Shown piece after piece: positions 45,578 through 52,214 of a DNA stretch of 64,000 nt (its first letter is position 1; each line of letters begins with the position of its first letter). The DNA is from Priestia aryabhattai (GTDB lineage: Bacteria > Bacillota > Bacilli > Bacillales > Bacillaceae_H). The stretch covers positions 310,001 to 374,000 of the forward strand of contig NZ_JAMBOQ010000003.1 in assembly GCF_023715685.1 (NCBI RefSeq), given 5' to 3'. The position numbers were made by a program, and so were the translations under genes. The notes below the pieces were generated by a model, which had not been told where the DNA came from, searched no databases, and saw only the letters and a program-made list of their open reading frames with translations.

Positions 45578-47078
45578 ATGCTTGAATATGTTTTCTAAGC
45601 GTCCAAATTTGATAAACCATATAAAGAGACTGATAGATTGTCAAATACGTCAGCAAGATCCAGCCGTTCATTAAGTACGGATAAATGGCTTGTTGTACAG
45701 AAGGGCTCGTTAAGTAATCACGGAAATAGATGCACAGCACAACAATCATTCCTATAAACGCAAAGCCTATTAAAATGCCTTGCCCTAATTTACTGCGCGT
45801 TTTTCCGTTTTCTGCGTTATATTGATTCGCCCAGCCGTCTTTTTTATTAGCCGCAAGTCTTTCTAGCCATACTTGACTAAACGTAATTAAATTCACCCAT
45901 AAATAAATCTCCGGACTAATCAAAAGACCGGCCAGTATCACATCAATCGGCCTGTGCATCGGAGTTTTGACGGCGAGCATAATATTTAACACAGAAGCCA
46001 ACACAATCGGAATTAACCAAAGCCATGACCAGTAAAATTGATCGGTCGCAAGCGCAGCGGATAAAAATAAAATAAACAGCAGGCGAATGAGTAAATCACA
46101 CAGCGTTTTAATCTGTGAACGCCACAGCTTTCCTTTATGCTTGGTTCTGACGTCAAAGTTTCCGTTTGTCGGTAAATCAACGGTCCCGGACTTCCATTTA
46201 TTACGCTGTTCACGGTACGTGTGATAGCTTCTCATCGAGTCCACAAAGCAGCGAGCTCCTGGACTAATTAACGTTTTCCAATTAGATTTTTGCAGCTGCC
46301 ACGTCAGCAGCATATCTTCAACGTCGCTGTCATTTTGCCAAGGACCGTCAAGCTTATTTTCTTCCACTATATTTTGAAGCGCTTCAGGGCGAAACAGCGT
46401 AGCCTGACCGCCGAGTACATACGTGCTTCCGCCGTGGTACTGAAGATCTAACAGCCAGCTTGCCATATCCTGCTTTTGCTGATGTGTCCACCACCGGGCT
46501 ATCGGTCCTCCGTACTCGCCGCTTGCCAGTTTTTCCTCGTAATGCACATCATCTTTTGAAAGAGAGTTCTTCTTTTCAGGCATTCTCATCGTATATTTCG
46601 CCATCACGCCGCCGATGTTTCGCGACGTCATTAAATCTTCCCATAAATTAATGAGTGCTTTAGGCGCCAAGCGGCTGTCTGCATCCATTCCTAAAATCGC
46701 TTTAATCGACTCTTTATACAGCTGCTGATATTTAGTCAGCGTCGTATTATATAAATCTAGTGTATCTCCATATATCTTTTTCCAAGCCGTATTTAACGCG
46801 CCGACTTTTCGCTGTTTATTATTTTCAGTGACCAGTACTTTTACATTTAAATCAAATTCATCTCCAGCCAGCTCCGCTTTTTCTTTCGTGCGGTCCGTAC
46901 AGTTATCTGCAATCACAAATACATCGAGCTCCACATTATTCGGAAGAAGCTGATCGCCTAACCCTGCCAAGCAGTCGCGAATTGATTTCTCTTCATTATG
47001 CGCGGGAATAAATGCCACGATGCGCGGCCTCATATACGAAGCTCCAATACTTCCAGTAACGACACGCTGATTGTTCAT
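45576..47078 (-). CDS. Membrane glycosyltransferase family 2 (polysaccharide synthase type)
   Basis: A 500-residue protein. Cytoplasmic GT2 domain at about 18-330: VAFIPAHNEEKSI (UDP-sugar site), VIADNCTDRT, the DxD-type AILGMDADSRL, a GGQATLFRPEAL acceptor loop, DSDVEDMLLTWQ (catalytic Asp) and REQRNKWKSG, equivalent to the Q-x2-R-W motif. C-terminal hydrophobic helices follow at about 335-350, 355-370, 385-410, 440-460 and 470-490. This is the layout of processive synthases such as PgaC or BcsA, so it probably makes a surface or biofilm polysaccharide. No PilZ domain is present; c-di-GMP control is instead at RNA level through the riboswitch in its leader. Confidence 0.85.
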   Translation of the reverse strand: MNNQRVVTGSIGASYMRPRIVAFIPAHNEEKSIRDCLAGLGDQLLPNNVELDVFVIADNCTDRTKEKAELAGDEFDLNVKVLVTENNKQRKVGALNTAWKKIYGDTLDLYNTTLTKYQQLYKESIKAILGMDADSRLAPKALINLWEDLMTSRNIGGVMAKYTMRMPEKKNSLSKDDVHYEEKLASGEYGGPIARWWTHQQKQDMASWLLDLQYHGGSTYVLGGQATLFRPEALQNIVEENKLDGPWQNDSDVEDMLLTWQLQKSNWKTLISPGARCFVDSMRSYHTYREQRNKWKSGTVDLPTNGNFDVRTKHKGKLWRSQIKTLCDLLIRLLFILFLSAALATDQFYWSWLWLIPIVLASVLNIMLAVKTPMHRPIDVILAGLLISPEIYLWVNLITFSQVWLERLAANKKDGWANQYNAENGKTRSKLGQGILIGFAFIGMIVVLCIYFRDYLTSPSVQQAIYPYLMNGWILLTYLTIYQSLYMVYQIWTLRKHIQA

Positions 47079-47091
47079 GTTTTCCTTTACC

Positions 47092-47186
47092 TCCTGATGT
47101 ATCAGGAAACCCAGCCATCCTAGTCCTATGACCTTAGACCTGAGGTTTTGCGTCCCAGCCTTTCAACTAGTTTGCCTTTAACTGAA
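47092..47186 (-). promoter_or_regulatory. Cyclic di-GMP-I riboswitch (GEMM-I) upstream of the glycosyltransferase
   Basis: Read on the minus strand: GGCAAAC (47170-47176), a P2 stem ACTAGTTGAAAGGCTGG, the invariant GGACGCAAA (around 47147-47155), CCTCAGGTCTAAGG, the P3 stem TCATAGGACTAGGATGGC and the receptor GGGTTTCC (47105-47112). These are the conserved blocks of class I c-di-GMP aptamers in the right order, including the GAAA tetraloop. After the aptamer, CCTGAT pairs with ATCAGG, which overlaps the AGGAGG ribosome site of the glycosyltransferase, a translational expression platform. Confidence 0.93.
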
Positions 47187-47620
47187 CAAGTTAAGTTCAC
47201 TACATTTGTTTCTTTTAAAGAACGTAATCATAAAAATGATACTATATAACGAATATCTTTTTAAATTTTACCATAAAAATAGGTTGAATTACCCTAAAAA
47301 TATTCGACAAATTTCGATAAAAAGTAAATTAAAAAATACGTATATATCCTTATAGGGGTTGCTAATTATGCATACAGTTTTATTTATGTTTATTAGAGTG
47401 ACAAAGCGGAAGATTCAGAATCGATGTTAAACTACTACAGCTAGCCAAACCCTATAGAAATGTTATTAGACTTGATATGCACAGGATGATGGGATGCAAG
47501 AAAGTGATGGTTGATGAATTGTAGTTTTAGGAGATTATAAAATAGAATATATAGTTAAGTGATTTAATATGTTAAAAATTCTGACAAAAGTGAAGACAAA
47601 GAAAAAGTTATCGATTATAA
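47187..47620. other. Gene-free stretch upstream of the riboswitch
   Basis: About 430 AT-rich bases with no coding frame or ribosome site I can support. The promoter of the riboswitch transcript must lie near 47200-47280 on the minus strand; several AT-rich candidates exist (for example TATAGTAT) but none is compelling. Confidence 0.5.
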
Positions 47621-47623
47621 TAG

Positions 47624-47715
47624 AAGAATAATGAATGATAGTCATTCATTATTCTTGTGTTATTTATAAATTTCCATTACATTAACCATAAATGAATGAT
47701 AGTCATTCATTTATG
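47624..47715. promoter_or_regulatory. Twin palindromic operators around a promoter
   Basis: Two palindromes share the core ATGAATGA-TAG-TCATTCAT. The first has 15-base arms (47624-47656), the second 13-base arms (47687-47715); centres are 61 bases apart. TTGTGT at 47655 and TACATT at 47678, 17 bases apart, form a promoter whose -35 touches the first palindrome and whose start point falls in the second. The form is typical of TetR-family operators. No TetR gene lies in the window. Confidence 0.75.
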
Positions 47716-47773
47716 TATATTAAAATAGAAGGGGAGTGTATGAGAATTATACTAGTTGAATGGAGGGGACAAG

Positions 47774-49153
47774 ATGAAAGGTAAGCCAAGTGCTACATTT
47801 GTCCGTACGCTAACGCTTCGATCACTTGTCATTTTAGGGCTTGCATATATGGCTCCAATGACGGTGTTTACTACATATGGAGTTGTGGCTCAAACTACGC
47901 ATGGCATGGTTTCTATGGCGTATGTTTTTGCTCTTGCAGCGATGTTATTTACGGCTTACAGCTACGGGCATATGGCTAAAGAATATCCTTTATCAGGCTC
48001 TGCCTATACGTATACTCAAAAATCTATAAGTCCTCATATAGGATTTTTTGTCGGCTGGTCTGTGCTTTTAGATTATCTTTTTTTGCCAATGATTAATTTT
48101 TTGTTAGCAGGAACTTTTTTATCGGCTGCGTTTCCCTCTATTCCATCGTCTCTTTGGATTCTACTTTTTATTGTTATCATTACTTGTATAAACGTGTTTG
48201 GTATTCAAATGACAGCAAAAGTAAACGGGATACTTGTTCTTTTTCAATTTCTTGTAACAGCTCTATTTGTTATCTTATCTATTAAGAAAATGATAGAAGG
48301 AGAAAGTGATATTGTGTTCTTTTCTTCTTTACAGCTCTTTGACTCAGAGGATTCTTTCTCTTTTGTTCTTTCAGGAGCTTCAATCCTTTGCTTATCTTTC
48401 CTTGGATTTGATGCTGTGACTACGCTTTCTGAAGAAACGATTAATCCAAAGAAAAATGTACCAAAGGCTATTATTCTTGTAGCATTTATAGGAGGAATAC
48501 TTTTTATACTCGTTTCGTACATTACCCAGCTTGTTTATCCAAACTATCATTCATTTAAAGTTGTAGATTCAGCTTCGTTTGAAATAGCAGCTTATATTGG
48601 AGGAACGCTCTTTTCATCCGTCTTTCTTGCCGGAATTATCACTTCAACGATTGCATCAGGAATTTCTTCACACGCTAGTGCTTCACGACTGCTTTATGCA
48701 ATGGGCAGAGAATCAATGTTGCCTAAAAGACTATTTACATATATACATCCAAAATATAAAACACCATCGCGAAACGTTATTTTTATTGGGGTACTCTCAT
48801 TAAACGCACTAGTAATGGACGTAGTTACAGCTGCTTCCTTTATCAATTTTGGCGCGTTAATTGCTTTTACATTTGTAAATATCTCTGTTATTTTTCACTA
48901 CTATATTCGTCGAAAACAAAGAGATTTTAAAGGCACATGCCGTTATTTAATCAGTCCCATTATTGGAGGAGCCTTTACAATTTGGTTATGGACAAGCTTA
49001 GATATAAAATCTCTCTCCTTAGGGAGTATTTGGGTTGTTATAGGCTTTATTTATCTATTATATAAGACGTCATTTTTTACAAAGGCACCGCCGCAATTTA
49101 CTTTTAATGAAAAAACAGAGCCAAACCAACCCAAAACCGAACATATATCTTGA
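47774..49153 (+). CDS. APC-family amine/amino acid permease (putrescine importer-like)
   Basis: A 459-residue permease with 12 hydrophobic segments, close in text to the PuuP/YveA branch: LTLRSLVILGLAYMAPMTVFTTYG, SGSAYTYTQKSISPHIGFFVGW and LCLSFLGFDAVTTLSEETINPKKNVPKAI. The start at 47774 follows GGAGGGG. It heads a three-gene operon whose other products match polyamine breakdown enzymes, so a polyamine or acylated polyamine is the likely cargo (inference). Expression is probably governed by the twin palindromes upstream. Confidence 0.8.
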   Translation: MKGKPSATFVRTLTLRSLVILGLAYMAPMTVFTTYGVVAQTTHGMVSMAYVFALAAMLFTAYSYGHMAKEYPLSGSAYTYTQKSISPHIGFFVGWSVLLDYLFLPMINFLLAGTFLSAAFPSIPSSLWILLFIVIITCINVFGIQMTAKVNGILVLFQFLVTALFVILSIKKMIEGESDIVFFSSLQLFDSEDSFSFVLSGASILCLSFLGFDAVTTLSEETINPKKNVPKAIILVAFIGGILFILVSYITQLVYPNYHSFKVVDSASFEIAAYIGGTLFSSVFLAGIITSTIASGISSHASASRLLYAMGRESMLPKRLFTYIHPKYKTPSRNVIFIGVLSLNALVMDVVTAASFINFGALIAFTFVNISVIFHYYIRRKQRDFKGTCRYLISPIIGGAFTIWLWTSLDIKSLSLGSIWVVIGFIYLLYKTSFFTKAPPQFTFNEKTEPNQPKTEHIS

Positions 49154-49205
49154 TAAAGTACATTATTAATTATCTGAAATTTCTAATATAAGAGGAGAGA
49201 TTAAA

Positions 49206-50078
49206 ATGAAAGAAACAGTAAAGGTTGGTCTTATTCAAGTTAAGTGTGAAGAAAACATTGAAGTTAATATTAACTATACGCTCAAAAAAATTAAAGAAGC
49301 TGCAGCAAATGGAGCTCAAATTATTTGTCTACAAGAACTATTTAATGCTCAGTACTTCCCTCAAAGTGTGTCACCTGCAAGATACGAACTGGCTATACCA
49401 TCAGAAAGCTCCGTATTAAAAGAAATGGCAGACCTTGCAGCAGATCTGAAAGTTGTGTTAATTGTTCCTTTTTATGAAAAAGCTGCTAGAGGCGTTTATT
49501 TTAATAGTGCAGCCGTATTCGATGCGGACGGAACTTGCTTAGGAATTACAAGAAAGAACCACATTCCTGACGGGCCGAACTATCATGAAAAATATTACTT
49601 TGTTCCAGGAAATACAGGATACCCTGTATATGAAACAAAATATGGAACAATTGGAGTGGGAATTTGCTGGGATGAGTGGTTTCCAGAAGTGGCACGAATT
49701 TTATCACTGCAAGGAGCGGACATTTTATTTTATCCTTCTGCTATTGGCTCAGAGCCTGATCATCCTGAGCTTTCAACTCGTCCTGTATGGGAAAAAGCTA
49801 TTTCAGCACATGGTATTTCAAATGGAGTCTTTGTTGCTGCGGTGAACCGAGTAGGAACTGAAAAAGAAATGACATTTTACGGAGGGAGTTTTGTAAGCAA
49901 TCCAATGGGAGAAATTCTACAAGCTTTAACGGATGAAGAAGGAATTTTGATTCAAGAGATTAATTTAAAAGAAATTGATTCAACACGTAATTTGCTTCAG
50001 TTTATGCGTGACAGAAGACCGGACACGTACGAATTATTATTAAAAAAAGAAGCATTCCGCGCACCTTCAAATGTATAA
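49206..50078 (+). CDS. Carbon-nitrogen hydrolase (N-carbamoylputrescine amidase-like)
   Basis: A 290-residue nitrilase-superfamily enzyme. The triad is visible: Glu in CLQELFNAQYF, Lys in RKNHIPDG and Cys in GICWDEWFPE. The segment CWDEWFPEVARILSLQGADILFYPSAIGSEP matches N-carbamoylputrescine amidases (AguB) and beta-ureidopropionases particularly well. AguB releases putrescine, CO2 and ammonia from N-carbamoylputrescine. No agmatine deiminase (aguA) is adjacent, so another carbamoyl amine is possible. AGGAGAGATT lies before the ATG; the operon partners are the APC permease and an HDAC-family deacetylase. Confidence 0.82.
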   Translation: MKETVKVGLIQVKCEENIEVNINYTLKKIKEAAANGAQIICLQELFNAQYFPQSVSPARYELAIPSESSVLKEMADLAADLKVVLIVPFYEKAARGVYFNSAAVFDADGTCLGITRKNHIPDGPNYHEKYYFVPGNTGYPVYETKYGTIGVGICWDEWFPEVARILSLQGADILFYPSAIGSEPDHPELSTRPVWEKAISAHGISNGVFVAAVNRVGTEKEMTFYGGSFVSNPMGEILQALTDEEGILIQEINLKEIDSTRNLLQFMRDRRPDTYELLLKKEAFRAPSNV

Positions 50079-50116
50079 GTTTGATTTCTAGTATAAAAAG
50101 AAAGGAGCAAAACAGA

Positions 50117-51238
50117 ATGATACATAAAACAAGCTGGATTTGGGATAAACGATTTTTACGCCATGACACGGGCAAGATTCAGTATATGTTTGAAGGTGGA
50201 GAAGTAGTAGAGCCTTGCGAAGAATTTGAAAACAAGCATCGAATGACTGTGATTAAAGAAATGATTGAAAAAAGCGGTTTAGCAAAGCACTTAGTTAGAC
50301 AATCACCCTATGAAGCAACGGAGGAAGATTTACTTCGCATTCATACCAAAAGCCATATCCAGCGTGTTCAGACAGAATGTAAAGCAGGAACAAGGGAAAT
50401 TGGACCTGAAGCTTATGCATCTTCTGAAACAGAACATATTGCGAGGCTATCTGCAGGTGCTGTCATGAAAGCAGTAGATACAGTAATGAAGGACGGGGAG
50501 ATAAGGAAAGTTTACGCTCAAATACGTCCGCCAGGGCATCATGCGTCTTCAGATCAAGCAATGGGCTTTTGTTTTTATAACAATGTGGCTGTAGGCGCTG
50601 CTTATGCAATTGAACATTACGGTTTAGAAAGAGTCGTCATCTTAGATTGGGATGTTCATCACGGAAACGGAACGCAGGATATCTTTTATGAACGTGACGA
50701 CGTACTCGTTATTTCCATTCATGAAGAAAATTATTTCCCATTAGAATCTGGTCAGGTACATGAAGTAGGACAAGGAAAAGGGGAAGGATACAATGTAAAT
50801 ATACCCGTACCTTCGATGACTGGAGATGAAGGCTATCAATATGTATTTGAATCTATTATTGCACCATTTATTAGCCAATTTGAGCCGGAGCTTATCATAA
50901 TATCAGCGGGGCAAGATGCAAATGCATTGGATCCTATTTCTCGTTTAATGGTAACGAGAGAAGGATTTAAATATATGGCAAACAAGATGCGGAAATTAGC
51001 AGAAACACATTGCGAAGGAAGGCTCATTGTAGCACAAGAAGGAGGATATAACCTAGCATATCTTCCTATCGCAACCATGGGAGTTATTGAAGGGCTTACC
51101 GGTATAGATGTGAACTGGAAAGATCCGCACGTTTTGCCGAAAAGAAAAACACCGACTACTTTGTTCCAAGCAGTAGACGACGTCATGAACTATCAAAAAA
51201 GATTTTGGAAGTTCGCCGAGAAAAAAAGTTTTTGTTGA
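50117..51238 (+). CDS. Histone deacetylase-family amidohydrolase (acetylpolyamine deacetylase type)
   Basis: A 373-residue arginase/deacetylase-fold enzyme. Active-site blocks: RPPGHHASSDQAMGFC (His pair), VVILDWDVHHGNGTQDIF (zinc-binding Asp and His), SIHEENYFPLESG, IISAGQDANALDP (second zinc Asp) and AQEGGYNLAYLP. Bacterial members deacetylate acetylputrescine, acetylcadaverine or acetylspermidine. The start at 50117 follows AAAGGAGC. It is the last gene of the polyamine-type operon, 38 bases after the nitrilase-type gene. AcuC, the other Bacillus paralogue, normally sits with acuA, which is absent here. Confidence 0.82.
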   Translation: MIHKTSWIWDKRFLRHDTGKIQYMFEGGEVVEPCEEFENKHRMTVIKEMIEKSGLAKHLVRQSPYEATEEDLLRIHTKSHIQRVQTECKAGTREIGPEAYASSETEHIARLSAGAVMKAVDTVMKDGEIRKVYAQIRPPGHHASSDQAMGFCFYNNVAVGAAYAIEHYGLERVVILDWDVHHGNGTQDIFYERDDVLVISIHEENYFPLESGQVHEVGQGKGEGYNVNIPVPSMTGDEGYQYVFESIIAPFISQFEPELIIISAGQDANALDPISRLMVTREGFKYMANKMRKLAETHCEGRLIVAQEGGYNLAYLPIATMGVIEGLTGIDVNWKDPHVLPKRKTPTTLFQAVDDVMNYQKRFWKFAEKKSFC

Positions 51239-51580
51239 GAGGTAGGGATTTAAGCTGTTAATAGCTTAAATATGTTAGAGACAAATAGATGAAATTACAT
51301 GAAAAAAAGAGTCTCTGTCACGGAGACTCTTTTAAACGATCAATTAATATAATAATTGGAGTGTATTTTAAGGCTGTTGGTCACTTTGAGGGAGAATTAA
51401 ATTCTTTGAATGTTAACCATTTCTATCGCAATTGTACGTTGATGGTTTATCACGGTATAGTGCCTATGCCGTAAGAGTTAAATAATACATATCTTTTTAG
51501 AATATAAGATAAGAATACTAGTTTTATCGTTAGGTAAAGTAAGAAGACAGGGTAACTATGTATCCTGTCTTCTTTTGCTG
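51239..51580. other. Intergenic region with operon terminator
   Basis: About 340 bases. AAAAGAGTCTC/GAGACTCTTTT at 51305-51333 ends the polyamine-type operon, and AAGAAGACAGG...CCTGTCTTCTT at about 51540-51575 ends the minus-strand gene. The 61-codon frame crossing the first hairpin has no ribosome site, and I do not call it. Confidence 0.65.
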
Positions 51581-51895
51581 TTAGTCGTTCAACGTATGTA
51601 AAAAATCACTTAATGCTTCTGCTGTTGGAAACTTGAATGAATATCCAAAAGAAATCGGCTGTTTTCCTCCGTTTAACCGCTTTGGAAAATGTTTTAAAGC
51701 GGTACTATGAACTTTTCCATCGCTTTGACTTAAGTCTACATCAAATGAAAGAGGACTCACTACAAGATTTATTTCTTTTGTTGGCAGTAAATAGACAATA
51801 GCTTCAGTCTCTTGATGTCTGTATTCAAGTCCTTTTGTTGTTTCGTTTGTTAGTTCAAAGTTATGAGTTTCAAAAATGTGTTGTAGATTGTGCAT
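51581..51895 (-). CDS. Hypothetical protein of 104 residues
   Basis: A soluble, mixed alpha/beta protein starting MHNLQHIFETHNFELTN and containing LEYRHQETEAIVYLLPTKEINLVVSPLSFD. No signal peptide, membrane helix or recognised motif. The start at 51895 follows CAGGAG with 8-base spacing; 34 extra codons upstream in the same frame look untranslated. I do not recognise a family. It is transcribed away from hag. Confidence 0.6.
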   Translation of the reverse strand: MHNLQHIFETHNFELTNETTKGLEYRHQETEAIVYLLPTKEINLVVSPLSFDVDLSQSDGKVHSTALKHFPKRLNGGKQPISFGYSFKFPTAEALSDFLHTLND

Positions 51896-52053
51896 GATAG
51901 GGGCTCCTGTCTTTTTAGTGGTTATAAGTATTGTACAAGAGTGTAAGTGGTTTTTGAAGGAGTGGAGTAAATGATTCTTTAAATAGCAACTTATCAAAAT
52001 CTAACCCTAGCAACATCATAAATAAAATTTCAAAAGAAAATAAACCGAGACTG

Positions 52054-52080
52054 TAAACAACTTAACCTCAATGCCGATAT
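52054..52080 (+). promoter_or_regulatory. Sigma-D flagellar promoter of hag
   Basis: TAAA at 52054-52057, exactly 15 bases, then GCCGATAT at 52073-52080: a perfect match to the Bacillus sigma-D consensus. The leader to the ATG is about 125 bases. Confidence 0.93.
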
Positions 52081-52155
52081 ATAGTATGAACATATGTCCT
52101 AGGGATCTATGTTTGATTACTGTTATTCCCCACTGAATAAATCAGTAAGCGAGAA

Positions 52156-52203
52156 ACTTCTTGCATACAAGGATGTAACCAAGAAGTAAAACAATTATAT
52201 GGA
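52156..52203 (+). promoter_or_regulatory. CsrA binding site hairpin in the hag leader
   Basis: ACTTCTTG (52156-52163) pairs with CAAGAAGT (52180-52187). Its loop shows ATACAAGGATGT, which fits the CsrA consensus RUACARGGAUGU at every position. A second GGA lies in the ATGGAGG ribosome site 15 bases downstream. The same two-site layout is used by CsrA to block hag translation in B. subtilis. Confidence 0.8.
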
Positions 52204-52214
52204 GGTAAAGGAAA

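Noticed and set aside
51289..51474. 61-codon frame after the polyamine operon
   Set aside because: It contains a terminator hairpin in its first third and has no ribosome site.
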